7,034 nt of DNA, from NCBI GenBank assembly GCA_937937835.1, contig CALDBJ010000102.1:1-7034 (forward strand). The letters are read 5' to 3'. The translations under genes were made by a program, and so were the position numbers. The DNA is from an uncultured Collinsella sp. Its GTDB lineage: Bacteria; Actinomycetota; Coriobacteriia; Coriobacteriales; Coriobacteriaceae. Under the pieces are notes generated by a model that saw only the letters and a list, made by a program, of their open reading frames with translations, was not told the origin of the DNA and did not search any database. Below, in pieces: positions 1-6,896 of the stretch (the stretch's first letter is position 1; the number at the start of each line of letters is the position of its first letter).

Positions 1-26
1 GACTGTAGAGCAGGAAACCTTATATC

Positions 27-48
27 CGGCCCCTCCGGTCGGGGACCG
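27..48 (-). other. GC-rich imperfect hairpin after the operon's last stop codon
   Basis: Seven base pairs (CGGCCCC at 27-33 with GGGGACCG at 41-48, one bulged A at 45) enclose a 7-base loop, 11 nt after the stop codon of the fusion gene. No T tract follows on the minus strand, so it may be an mRNA-stabilising structure or a weak, possibly Rho-assisted, terminator. It is not a clear intrinsic terminator. Nothing else is recognisable in positions 1-59. Confidence 0.35.
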
Positions 49-59
49 CACCCGTACGA

Positions 60-2444
60 CTACAGCGTCATGTTTGGATCGGCGTCGACGTCGAACGGCG
101 AGATTTCACCTCGGTCGAATTTACGGCGAGCGACCTCCGCGATCATGGCGGCGTTATCGGTGCAGGCAGACAAGGGCGGCACCGTCACGCGGATCCCCTG
201 ACGACCGAGCTTCTTGATCATCATCTCGCGCAGATGCGGGTTAGCCGAGACGCCGCCGCCGATGCAATACTCCTTGCACCCGGTAGCGTGCAGGGCGTTT
301 TTGGCCTTCTTGTACTGCACGTCAAAGACCGCCGCCTCAAACGAGGCCGCTAGGTCGGGAAGGTGAATCGTGCGCCCGGCCTTGGTCTCCTGCTCGATGT
401 AGAGCGTCACCGCCGTCTTGAGGCCCGAAAGCGAGAAACGATAGTCTCCCCTGCTGTTAAGCGCGCGGGGAAAATCGACCGCGCGGGGATTGCCTGTCTC
501 GGCCAGCTTGGAGATGATGGGGCCACCGGGATAGCCCAAACCCAACGCCTTGGCTACCTTGTCGAAGGCCTCGCCCACGGCATCGTCGAGCGTCTCTCCG
601 AGCACCTCGTAGTCGCCCCACGCCTTCACGTGCACGAGCATGGTGTGCCCGCCCGAGACAAGCGTGAAGATGAACGGCGGCTTGAGGTCGGGCTGCGCCA
701 GCAGGTTGGCAAACAGGTGCCCCTCCAGATGGTTGACGCACACGAGCGGCTTGCCAGCAGCGTAGGCAAAGCCCTTGGCGAAGGCGACGCCAACCACGAG
801 CGCGCCCACCAGGCCCGGACCCTGCGTCACGCCCACGGCGGCAAGCTCGCTGGGAGCAATGGCTCCACCCTCAAGACCAAGCGATGCTGCGGCATCCTCG
901 AGCGCCGCATCCACGACACTCACAATCACCTCAACGTGTTTGCGCGAGGCGATCTCGGGCACCACGCCGCCAAAGCGGGCGTGAAAATCAATCTGTGTCG
1001 ACACCTGGTTGGCCAGCATATTGCCATCTGCATCGATTATCGCCACGGCCGTCTCGTCGCAGGAACTCTCGATAGCGAGCACTAGGTGGCGGCGCTCAAT
1101 TTCGGCACGCTCCCCCTCGGAGCGCCCAGGCGCAGGCAGCGGCCATACGCGCTGCTCTGCCGCCGTCGGCTCCGGCGAAGCATTGTCGACCGGAAGCACC
1201 AGGGGCAGCGGCGCCGTCATGACGATGGCATCCTTGCCGGCACCGTAGTAGCCACGGCGACGACCCGCCTCGGTAAAGCCCAGAGCGGCATAGAGCGCAA
1301 TTGCGGCCTCGTTGCCGTCCTCAACCTCAAGCGAAGCCGTGGTGCAGCCGAGCATCTGCGCGTCATAGCTCACGTGCGACAGAAGCTTGCGGGCGATACC
1401 CTCACGGCGATGAGTCGGATCGACGGCAACGTCCATAATCTGCACGTCCCCGTCGACGACCATGCCGCCGGCAAGACCCAGCAACTGACCGTCGTCGTGC
1501 GCCACCCACCAGCTACGCGGAGCGGCAACGTCCTCGCCCAGCTCGGACAAGAACATGCCCGGCGTCCACGCCTCGTGTCCGGCGCCTTCAAAGCAGGCGG
1601 TCTCCAGTGCGCTCGCGCCCTCGGCATCCGCCGCGCCCATGGGGCGGAATTGCAGATGACGCCCAGCGAGCTCGTCGGCAACACCTGTCACCTCACTCTG
1701 CGCGCTCTCGGCAAGGCCCAGGCGCTTGCGCTCGTTTTCCTCGGCGTCCGAAAGGCGCGTGTAGATCGGCAAGACGCGAGCGGGATCGCCATCGCCTGCG
1801 GCGTGCGCCATCAGCAGGCCCTCGCCCGAGGGCCACCACAGGCCTCGCTCCACGCAGCGTGCCGTCTCGTCCTCACCCAGCAGCTTGCCATAACGCACGA
1901 GACCGTCACCAGTTAGCTGAACCTGATCCCAGCCCGCGGTCTGACGCCACTCATCAAGCGCCACGGCGGCCTTGACCACGCGCTCGCGCTGAAACAGACG
2001 CTCGGGACCCTCATCGACCAGCATATACAGCGCCGGATATACCTCACCGCGCATAGCATCGGCCAAGATACCAAGCTTGCCGCGCACGCCAGCCTTCCAC
2101 GCCGTCCAAGCGCAAGCGTCGAGCGTCGACACGCCCAGCAGCGGAACATTGGCACCGCGCGCGAGGCCCTTGGCAGTGGAGATGCCGATGCGCACACCCG
2201 TAAACGACCCCGGGCCGCGGCCGACCACGTAGCAACCAACATCGCTGCGATCCAGACCGGCTTGAGCCAGCACGCCATCAACGGTATTCACGAGCTCAAC
2301 GTTTGCGTGACGGCGACACATGTGGTCGCCACTCACGAGCTTCGTCTCGCCCGTCTGCCCATCAATCCAGCTTGCCGCGCAGGCAAGCATGTCGGTCGAG
2401 GTATCGAGCGCCACCACCAGCGCGTTGTCGTTATGCAAGCTCAT
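60..2444 (-). CDS. tsaB-rimI-tsaD: TsaB-RimI-TsaD fusion: t6A tRNA-modification subunits flanking an S18 N-acetyltransferase
   Basis: This 794-residue protein joins three cytoplasmic enzymes. Residues ~8-235 are TsaB, the non-catalytic partner that dimerises with TsaD: it has ALDTST near the start, GRGPGSFTGVRIG at 75-87 and a typical PIYTRLSDAE end. Residues ~262-410 are a GNAT acetyltransferase of the RimI type (N-terminal acetylation of ribosomal protein S18), with the acetyl-CoA loop RREGIA at 346-351 and E373 and Y385 spaced like the catalytic Glu and Tyr of RimI. Residues ~453-794 are TsaD, which transfers threonylcarbamoyl to A37 of ANN-decoding tRNAs: IESSCDET at 458-465, HLEGH at 572-576, SGGHT at 597-601, GGGVSAN at 729-735 and CTDN with D763. 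The metal ligands H572, H576 and D763 are all present. The linkers (~233-262 and ~411-453) are charged or proline-rich. An upstream in-frame TTG at 2462 would add six residues, but the ATG at 2444 has an AAGG 9 nt ahead. The gene overlaps the end of tsaE by 14 nt. No frameshift is visible, so the fusion looks genuine. Confidence 0.95.
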   Translation of the reverse strand: MSLHNDNALVVALDTSTDMLACAASWIDGQTGETKLVSGDHMCRRHANVELVNTVDGVLAQAGLDRSDVGCYVVGRGPGSFTGVRIGISTAKGLARGANVPLLGVSTLDACAWTAWKAGVRGKLGILADAMRGEVYPALYMLVDEGPERLFQRERVVKAAVALDEWRQTAGWDQVQLTGDGLVRYGKLLGEDETARCVERGLWWPSGEGLLMAHAAGDGDPARVLPIYTRLSDAEENERKRLGLAESAQSEVTGVADELAGRHLQFRPMGAADAEGASALETACFEGAGHEAWTPGMFLSELGEDVAAPRSWWVAHDDGQLLGLAGGMVVDGDVQIMDVAVDPTHRREGIARKLLSHVSYDAQMLGCTTASLEVEDGNEAAIALYAALGFTEAGRRRGYYGAGKDAIVMTAPLPLVLPVDNASPEPTAAEQRVWPLPAPGRSEGERAEIERRHLVLAIESSCDETAVAIIDADGNMLANQVSTQIDFHARFGGVVPEIASRKHVEVIVSVVDAALEDAAASLGLEGGAIAPSELAAVGVTQGPGLVGALVVGVAFAKGFAYAAGKPLVCVNHLEGHLFANLLAQPDLKPPFIFTLVSGGHTMLVHVKAWGDYEVLGETLDDAVGEAFDKVAKALGLGYPGGPIISKLAETGNPRAVDFPRALNSRGDYRFSLSGLKTAVTLYIEQETKAGRTIHLPDLAASFEAAVFDVQYKKAKNALHATGCKEYCIGGGVSANPHLREMMIKKLGRQGIRVTVPPLSACTDNAAMIAEVARRKFDRGEISPFDVDADPNMTL

Positions 2445-2937
2445 CTTGTACAGCCTTATCAATCAAATGGGAAAGCTCCATTGCGCGGTCACCGTGCGCC
2501 TCAAGCGTTATCGTTCGCACATCGCTGTCGCCCTCATCACGCTTGAGCGTCACCGAAAGATACTCATCCGTCAGCTCGTCCTGGAATTGTTCGCCCCATT
2601 CCAGCAGGCAAGCACCCTCATAGCCCAGCACATCGAAAATGCCCGTATCCTCGAGCTCGTAGGCATGCTCCAGGCGGTATAGATCAAAGTGAAACAGCGG
2701 AATACGACCTTGATCGTGAACGGCCATGAGCGCAAACGTAGGGCTCGTAACCATATGCTCATCGCCCAGCCCGCGCGAGACGCCCTTGGTAAAGTGAGTT
2801 TTGCCCACTCCCAGGCCGCCGGTCAGGATGAGCACATCGCCGTCCTCAAGGCACGGTGCAATTAGCTCGCCAAAGTACTCCGTATCGGCAGCGCAAGTCG
2901 TTTTGTAAGTACCTACCCCCAGGCGCTCCAGGGACAT
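2431..2937 (-). CDS. tsaE: TsaE, ATPase of the t6A tRNA-modification complex
   Basis: TsaE is the small P-loop ATPase that binds the TsaB-TsaD dimer and is needed for repeated rounds of t6A synthesis in bacteria. The 168-residue protein has the expected size. It shows Walker A GGLGVGKT at 40-47 (K46, T47), SPTF at 65-68, HFDLYRL at 83-89 with the conserved Asp at 85, and LLEWGEQF at 111-118, equivalent to the family's EWxE segment. The start ATG is preceded by AAGGAG with a 5-nt spacer, directly after the glycosylase stop codons. Its last 14 nt overlap the start of the TsaB-RimI-TsaD gene, so translation of its partner protein is probably coupled. TsaC/Sua5, which makes the threonylcarbamoyl-AMP substrate, is not in this window. 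Confidence 0.96.
   Translation of the reverse strand: MSLERLGVGTYKTTCAADTEYFGELIAPCLEDGDVLILTGGLGVGKTHFTKGVSRGLGDEHMVTSPTFALMAVHDQGRIPLFHFDLYRLEHAYELEDTGIFDVLGYEGACLLEWGEQFQDELTDEYLSVTLKRDEGDSDVRTITLEAHGDRAMELSHLIDKAVQDELA
2454..2457 (-). promoter_or_regulatory. Weak ribosome binding site of the TsaB-RimI-TsaD gene
   Basis: AAGG on the minus strand, 9 nt before the ATG at 2444 and inside tsaE. It is weaker than the other sites in the operon. It lies within the six codons that a TTG start at 2462 would add, so it favours the ATG. Coupling to tsaE translation through the 14-nt overlap may compensate. Confidence 0.55.
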
Positions 2938-2942
2938 ATACG

Positions 2943-2948
2943 CTCCTT
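2943..2948 (-). promoter_or_regulatory. Ribosome binding site of tsaE
   Basis: AAGGAG on the minus strand, 5 nt before the tsaE ATG at 2937. Its first two bases are the last two of the third consecutive TAA that ends the glycosylase gene. Confidence 0.85.
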
Positions 2949-2952
2949 ATTA

Positions 2953-3573
2953 TTATTCCGAGGCGGTCTCCGGCGCGGGGTGCCGCTCCAGATAGTCGCC
3001 CAGCATCTTAAAGTCTTCCTCCAGCAACTCCTGCCACGCCGGATTGCGCAGCGCCGCCGCAGGATGAAACGTCGGCATCACCACAAAGTGGCCCATCTGA
3101 TGGAACCTGCCGCGCAGCTTGGTAATGCCGATCTCGGTCTTGAGCACAAAGTGCGTTGCGGGGTTACCGAGCGTCACGATGATATCGGGCCAGATGCTTC
3201 GAATCTGCTCGCGCAAAAACGGTGAGCAAGCCAGCACTTCCTCGGGACGCGGATTGCGGTTTCCCGGCGGGCGGCACTTAAGCACATTGGCGATATAGAC
3301 GTCCTCGCGCTTAAGACCTGCCAGGGACAAAATGCCGTTGAGGTCTTCACCCGCCGCCCCCACAAAGGGTTCGCCCTGCAAATCCTCGTTGCGACCCGGT
3401 GCTTCACCAATAAACATGACACGAGCGTGGGGGTTTCCCACGCCAAACACGATGTTATGGCGCGACTGATAGAGCTGGCAGAGATGGCAGTCGCCTAAAA
3501 CAGCCTCAATCTCCTCGAGTGCGACCTCACGTGGCGCCTGATGGGTATGGCCGGGGATGTGCATGACGCCCAT
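2953..3573 (-). CDS. Family 4 (iron-sulfur) uracil-DNA glycosylase
   Basis: This 206-residue protein matches the family 4 uracil-DNA glycosylases, which cut uracil out of DNA as the first step of base excision repair. Four cysteines sit in the family's cluster pattern: C29 and C32 (CHLC), C100 (NVLKC) and C116 (LAC), expected to bind [4Fe-4S]. The active-site motif GEAPGRNED runs from 56 to 64 and is followed by GEPFVGAAG at 67-75. The second motif, HPAAAL, is at 170-175, and the RPPGNRNP segment at 101-108 is also typical. The start ATG has AGGAG 5 nt ahead, overlapping the alr stop codon. An internal ATG three codons later has poorer spacing. Related domains occur in phage polymerase-associated proteins, but size and motifs favour a stand-alone repair enzyme. 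It ends with three consecutive in-frame TAA codons. Its place between alr and tsaE suggests shared transcription rather than a shared pathway. Confidence 0.93.
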   Translation of the reverse strand: MGVMHIPGHTHQAPREVALEEIEAVLGDCHLCQLYQSRHNIVFGVGNPHARVMFIGEAPGRNEDLQGEPFVGAAGEDLNGILSLAGLKREDVYIANVLKCRPPGNRNPRPEEVLACSPFLREQIRSIWPDIIVTLGNPATHFVLKTEIGITKLRGRFHQMGHFVVMPTFHPAAALRNPAWQELLEEDFKMLGDYLERHPAPETASE

Positions 3574-3578
3574 AGCGG

Positions 3579-3583
3579 CTCCT
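3579..3583 (-). promoter_or_regulatory. Ribosome binding site of the uracil-DNA glycosylase
   Basis: AGGAG on the minus strand, 5 nt before the ATG at 3573, sharing its first two bases with the alr TAG stop codon. It supports the first ATG over the in-frame ATG three codons later. Confidence 0.85.
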
Positions 3584-4727
3584 ACACGTAGACCTTGTCG
3601 AGACGCATGCCAAAGCCGCAGGCGACCTCGTAGTTAATCGTTCCGCGCAGTCGGGCCATCTCGTCCATAGTGATCTCGGCATCGCCATCGCGGCCGACAA
3701 TAATCATCTCGTCACCATACTCGGCCTCGGGAATCTCGTGTGCCGGGTTGGACTGAATGGCGACCATAAACTGATCCATGCAGATATTGCCAACCTGACG
3801 CACGCGCTCGCCGCGATACAGCACATCCATACGATTGGAAAGCGTACGCGATAGGCCGTCGGCATAACCGATCGGCAGCGTGCAGATCTGAACGCGCGTA
3901 CGCGGTACGCGGTAGGTAAAACCGTAGCCCACGCCCTCGCCCATCGCAGGGTGCGCCACGCGCGTCACGCGCGCATGAACGCTCATAACGGGATCGAGCT
4001 GCATCACACGGCTACTCAACTCGCACGGCTGCATGCCATACAAGCCAACGCCGGCGCGAATCATATCAAAATGCATCGAGGGGTCGAGCATCGAGGACGG
4101 CGTGTTGGCGCAATGCACGATACCGCACTCAAAACCCGCATCCTTAATGGCCTGAACGGCCTCGGTAAAGCGCTGGCACTGCAGCTTGTAGTCCCAGCCC
4201 GAAGGTTCATCGGCCGTGGCAAAGTGCGTAAATACGCCGTCGCACTGAATACCGCGATGGAAATCAATACCGCGGACAAAGTCGAGCACCTGCGTGTAAT
4301 GTACGCCGATGCGGTTCATGCCCGTCTCAATGGCGAGATGATACTTGCCCACCTTGCCCGCCGCGACGGCACATTCGCCATACGCAAGAGCAAAGTCGGA
4401 CGTATAGACCGAGGGCATGATATCGAACTCGAGCAACGTCGGAATGGCCTCGATAGGCGGCTCGCTTAGGATGAGGACGGGTTTCGTAATCCCGCCCTGT
4501 CGGAGCTCAACGCCCTCGTTAACCGTCGCCACGGCAAACATGTCGGCGCCGGCCGAATACATAATCTTGGCGCACTCAACAGCTCCATGACCATAAGCGT
4601 CGGCTTTAACCACGCAGCACAGGCGCTGACGCGGATTCAGCAAATTCTTATAGGCCCTCGTGTTGCGGCGAAGCGCCCCGCGGTCGATCTCGACCCAGGA
4701 CCAACGCGTCAAATCGGCTTTATTCAT
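3582..4727 (-). CDS. alr: Alanine racemase (PLP-dependent)
   Basis: Alr interconverts L- and D-alanine, supplying D-alanine for peptidoglycan. The 381-residue protein has the usual length, with an N-terminal PLP barrel (about 10-245) and a C-terminal beta domain. The PLP lysine is K41 in VVKADAYGHG. R139 (ETGMNRIG) and R224 (IRAGVGLYG) match conserved arginines, Y268 in GVGYG is the second catalytic base, and CMDQ at 316-319 is the conserved substrate loop. The position matching the carbamylated lysine of Geobacillus Alr (K129, seven residues before its R136) is A132 here. The start ATG lies 2 nt after the nnr stop codon. Its SD is weak (GGAT about 8 nt ahead), so coupling to nnr translation is likely. 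The next Met is at residue 56, so no alternative start is credible. Confidence 0.96.
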   Translation of the reverse strand: MNKADLTRWSWVEIDRGALRRNTRAYKNLLNPRQRLCCVVKADAYGHGAVECAKIMYSAGADMFAVATVNEGVELRQGGITKPVLILSEPPIEAIPTLLEFDIMPSVYTSDFALAYGECAVAAGKVGKYHLAIETGMNRIGVHYTQVLDFVRGIDFHRGIQCDGVFTHFATADEPSGWDYKLQCQRFTEAVQAIKDAGFECGIVHCANTPSSMLDPSMHFDMIRAGVGLYGMQPCELSSRVMQLDPVMSVHARVTRVAHPAMGEGVGYGFTYRVPRTRVQICTLPIGYADGLSRTLSNRMDVLYRGERVRQVGNICMDQFMVAIQSNPAHEIPEAEYGDEMIIVGRDGDAEITMDEMARLRGTINYEVACGFGMRLDKVYV

Positions 4728-4729
4728 AA

Positions 4730-6346
4730 TTAGTCATCCGACCCTTCGTCCGTGATTCCCAGATCATCGAGCGCATCCTTTGCCGCCAACTCCATGGCGG
4801 GACCGATCAAGTCGATAAGATCGGTCGCGATAACGCTCTTCTCGCCAAACTCCGTCGACGCGGCAAAACCGGCATAGCTATGAAGCGCGACGGCATACGA
4901 GTACAGCAGCTCCCAGCGGTCCATCTCGTCGCGCATGGTGGCTAGCGTGCCGGCCAGAATACCCGCAAGGACGTCACCCGAGCCAGCGGTCGCCAACGAC
5001 GCCGGGCCAGAGAGCGGCAGCAGCACGCGCTCAACACCGCAAATGGCCGTCGTCGGGCCCTTAGCGATAACAACGAGGTTATCGGAACCGGCGGCCCAGA
5101 CAACCTTTTGCGCGGCGGCAATCGCGGTTCCAAGGTCATTGACCTCATCACCGGCGACGAGACGCGAAAGCTCACGATAATGCGGCGTCATAACGAGCGG
5201 CTGCTCACGACGATACATCTCGGGATTACTGTCGATGCCATCGATTGCAATCTTGGCAAGGCAGTTGAGAGCATCGGCATCCAAGATAAGCGGTACGTCG
5301 AGCTCAAGCAGACCCGAAACCACCTGCATGGCACCGGCAGATGTCGTCATGCCGGGACCACACAGCACGCAGCTATATTTCTTGGCAATCTCACATACCG
5401 TCATGCGCGCAGCGGCACCAAAAGAACCGCGGGAATCAGATGGAATAGCAAAGACCGGAATCGAGGGGAGCGCCATGCGGATAAGGTTGGCACACGCATC
5501 CGGAGTCGCGACTGCCACATAGCCGGCGCCTGCGCGGGCAGCGGACTTGGCCGCCATAATGGCCGCACCAGGATACTGCGCCGATCCGGCAACAATGAGC
5601 ACCGAGCCGCGCGAGTACTTATCGATATTCGTAGGCAGCGGAGCAAAATAGTCCACAAGGTCACCGGGTTCCACGATCTCGGCAGCATGGTCGACATCGT
5701 CAATAACCTCATCAAGGCGGTCATACAGACCGCCGCAGACCAGATCGCCTGCATATTCGGGACCGTCAGCGCTGTATAAGCCGATCTTGGGAGCAATCAT
5801 CGTCACCGTACGCTCGGCACGAATGCAGTCGTCATCCACCACACCCGTCTCGGCATTCAGGCCCGAGGGAACATCGATGGAGACAACGCGATCGGCATTT
5901 TCATTGACCGTGGGGATCCAGATTGAAAACGGCGCACGAAGATCACCATGAAAACCGGTACCAAAAATGGCATCGACTACAACATCAGCCTTATCAATCA
6001 GCACCTCCAGCTCATCACGAGAGGGGCCGACACACACATGCACGTCGCGACCAGCAGTACGACGGGCGACATGACGAGCGAGAGCGGCAGGGATCTCATC
6101 CGGCTCAACCGGAGAGACGATATCTACATCAACGCCCTTATGCGTCAGAATGTCAGCGGCAACCCAGCCATCTCCGCCATTGTTGCCAAAACCGACCAAT
6201 ACAAGAACGCGATCGGGGTTGAGCTTTAAAATCTCGTTGGCAGCAAATTCGCCCGCCAACTCCATGAGTTCGGCCTTCGAGGTACCCTCACGCTCGATAA
6301 TATCTTCGAGGCGAACGACTTCCTCGGTACTCAAAACCGGTTTCAT
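4730..6346 (-). CDS. nnr: Bifunctional NAD(P)HX epimerase / ADP- or ATP-dependent NAD(P)HX dehydratase
   Basis: This 538-residue protein repairs NADH and NADPH that have become hydrated. The N-terminal NnrE domain (~1-220) converts R-NAD(P)HX to the S form: it has GNNGGDG at 54-60, DAIFGTG at 125-131 and SIDVPSGLN at 156-164. The C-terminal NnrD domain (~225-525) is a ribokinase-like dehydratase: KYSRGSVLIVAGS at 243-255, RAGAGY at 271-276, DADALN at 356-361, KGPTT at 429-433 and ATAGSGDVLAG at 452-462 with the expected catalytic D458. The usual PHxGE motif reads PHYRE at 388-392. Length and domain order match the fused YjeF/Nnr proteins of many bacteria. The ATG follows the acpS stop codon with no gap, and AGGAG lies 5 nt ahead within the last acpS codons. 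The last residues are acidic. Confidence 0.95.
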   Translation of the reverse strand: MKPVLSTEEVVRLEDIIEREGTSKAELMELAGEFAANEILKLNPDRVLVLVGFGNNGGDGWVAADILTHKGVDVDIVSPVEPDEIPAALARHVARRTAGRDVHVCVGPSRDELEVLIDKADVVVDAIFGTGFHGDLRAPFSIWIPTVNENADRVVSIDVPSGLNAETGVVDDDCIRAERTVTMIAPKIGLYSADGPEYAGDLVCGGLYDRLDEVIDDVDHAAEIVEPGDLVDYFAPLPTNIDKYSRGSVLIVAGSAQYPGAAIMAAKSAARAGAGYVAVATPDACANLIRMALPSIPVFAIPSDSRGSFGAAARMTVCEIAKKYSCVLCGPGMTTSAGAMQVVSGLLELDVPLILDADALNCLAKIAIDGIDSNPEMYRREQPLVMTPHYRELSRLVAGDEVNDLGTAIAAAQKVVWAAGSDNLVVIAKGPTTAICGVERVLLPLSGPASLATAGSGDVLAGILAGTLATMRDEMDRWELLYSYAVALHSYAGFAASTEFGEKSVIATDLIDLIGPAMELAAKDALDDLGITDEGSDD

Positions 6347-6886
6347 CTATGCTCCTAGCATATCTTGTGGATCATCATCCAGATGTTCCGACAAAGCAGA
6401 TTGTTGCAGCTGTTCGAGCTCGTCTAAGACAGAACGAGCCTCTTTAAATGTCTGAGCAACGCGCTCCTTCGTGCTCACCTTTTCTTCCTTGGGTTTAGGT
6501 CGAGCATCCTCGGTGATCGCAATGGCATTAGCGACAGCCAAGTCACCCGTCAGAGTAATAGAAAGAGCGACCTCGACAACGCCCAATTCCTGGGCGATTT
6601 CAAGAGCGCGACCCGAAAGCAGCGCTTTTGGCTTGCCGAGCTTATCGCGCGTTACGGAAACGTCTTTACGGCCAACGCCCTGGCTAAAACCCGTACCAAG
6701 CGCCTTAAGTACCGCCTCGCGAGAAGCAAAACGACTGGCATAATGCGCGGCAGGACGAGACGAGGCATCGCAATACGAACGCTCTTCATCGGTAAACACG
6801 CGCCGAGCAAACGCGGGCGTCTTCTCAAGGATTGATTTCATTCGGGAAATCTCGACGATATCAACGCCGATTCCGGCTTCGGCCAT
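6347..6886 (-). CDS. acpS: Holo-[acyl-carrier-protein] synthase with a C-terminal extension
   Basis: AcpS transfers 4'-phosphopantetheine from CoA to a serine of acyl carrier protein, making it active for fatty acid synthesis. I take the start at the ATG at 6886 (179 aa) because a near-perfect GGAGGTGATT lies directly before it. An ATG 12 nt further upstream overlaps that site and has no SD of its own. In this numbering the family motif GVDIVE is at 7-12 with metal ligand D9, and RFASREAVLKALGTG is at 52-66 with metal ligand E57, close to D8 and E58 of the B. subtilis enzyme. The usual SI(S/T)H motif near the end reads SITL at 109-112. The family core ends near 126. A charged, probably helical tail of about 50 residues follows and is not part of standard AcpS. 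The gene is the first of the operon. Confidence 0.93.
   Translation of the reverse strand: MAEAGIGVDIVEISRMKSILEKTPAFARRVFTDEERSYCDASSRPAAHYASRFASREAVLKALGTGFSQGVGRKDVSVTRDKLGKPKALLSGRALEIAQELGVVEVALSITLTGDLAVANAIAITEDARPKPKEEKVSTKERVAQTFKEARSVLDELEQLQQSALSEHLDDDPQDMLGA
6352..6356 (-). promoter_or_regulatory. Ribosome binding site of nnr inside the acpS end
   Basis: AGGAG on the minus strand, 5 nt before the nnr ATG. It lies within the last two sense codons of acpS (Gly-Ala), so ribosomes finishing acpS cover the site and the two genes are probably translationally coupled. Confidence 0.85.
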
Positions 6887-6896
6887 AATCACCTCC
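6887..6896 (-). promoter_or_regulatory. Ribosome binding site of acpS
   Basis: Read on the minus strand this is GGAGGTGATT, nine bases of which match the complement of the 16S rRNA 3' end. From GGAGG to the ATG at 6886 the spacer is 5 nt. It covers codons 2-4 of the longer reading frame that starts at 6898, so it decides in favour of the shorter protein. Confidence 0.9.

Noticed and set aside
1..25. tRNA-like look of the bases GACTGTAGAG near the left edge
   Set aside because: No acceptor stem, T-loop or CCA end can be matched in the 59 bases available, and the visible pairing is a simple hairpin.
363..1085. Open frame of 240 codons on the plus strand
   Set aside because: It is antisense to the TsaD domain, whose metal-binding motifs are all on the minus strand.
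1086..1916. Open frame of 276 codons on the plus strand
   Set aside because: It lies wholly opposite the TsaB-RimI-TsaD gene in high-GC sequence, where long antisense frames are common. Its arginine-, alanine- and histidine-rich translation matches no family I recognise, while the opposite strand encodes clear domains.
60..2444. Possibility that the long frame is a misassembly joining separate genes
   Set aside because: The three domains follow the usual operon order, the frame is continuous, and the linkers look like normal protein linkers without remnants of start sites or stop codons.
5108..5779. Open frame of 223 codons on the plus strand
   Set aside because: It is antisense to the well-supported NnrD domain and has no recognisable motifs.
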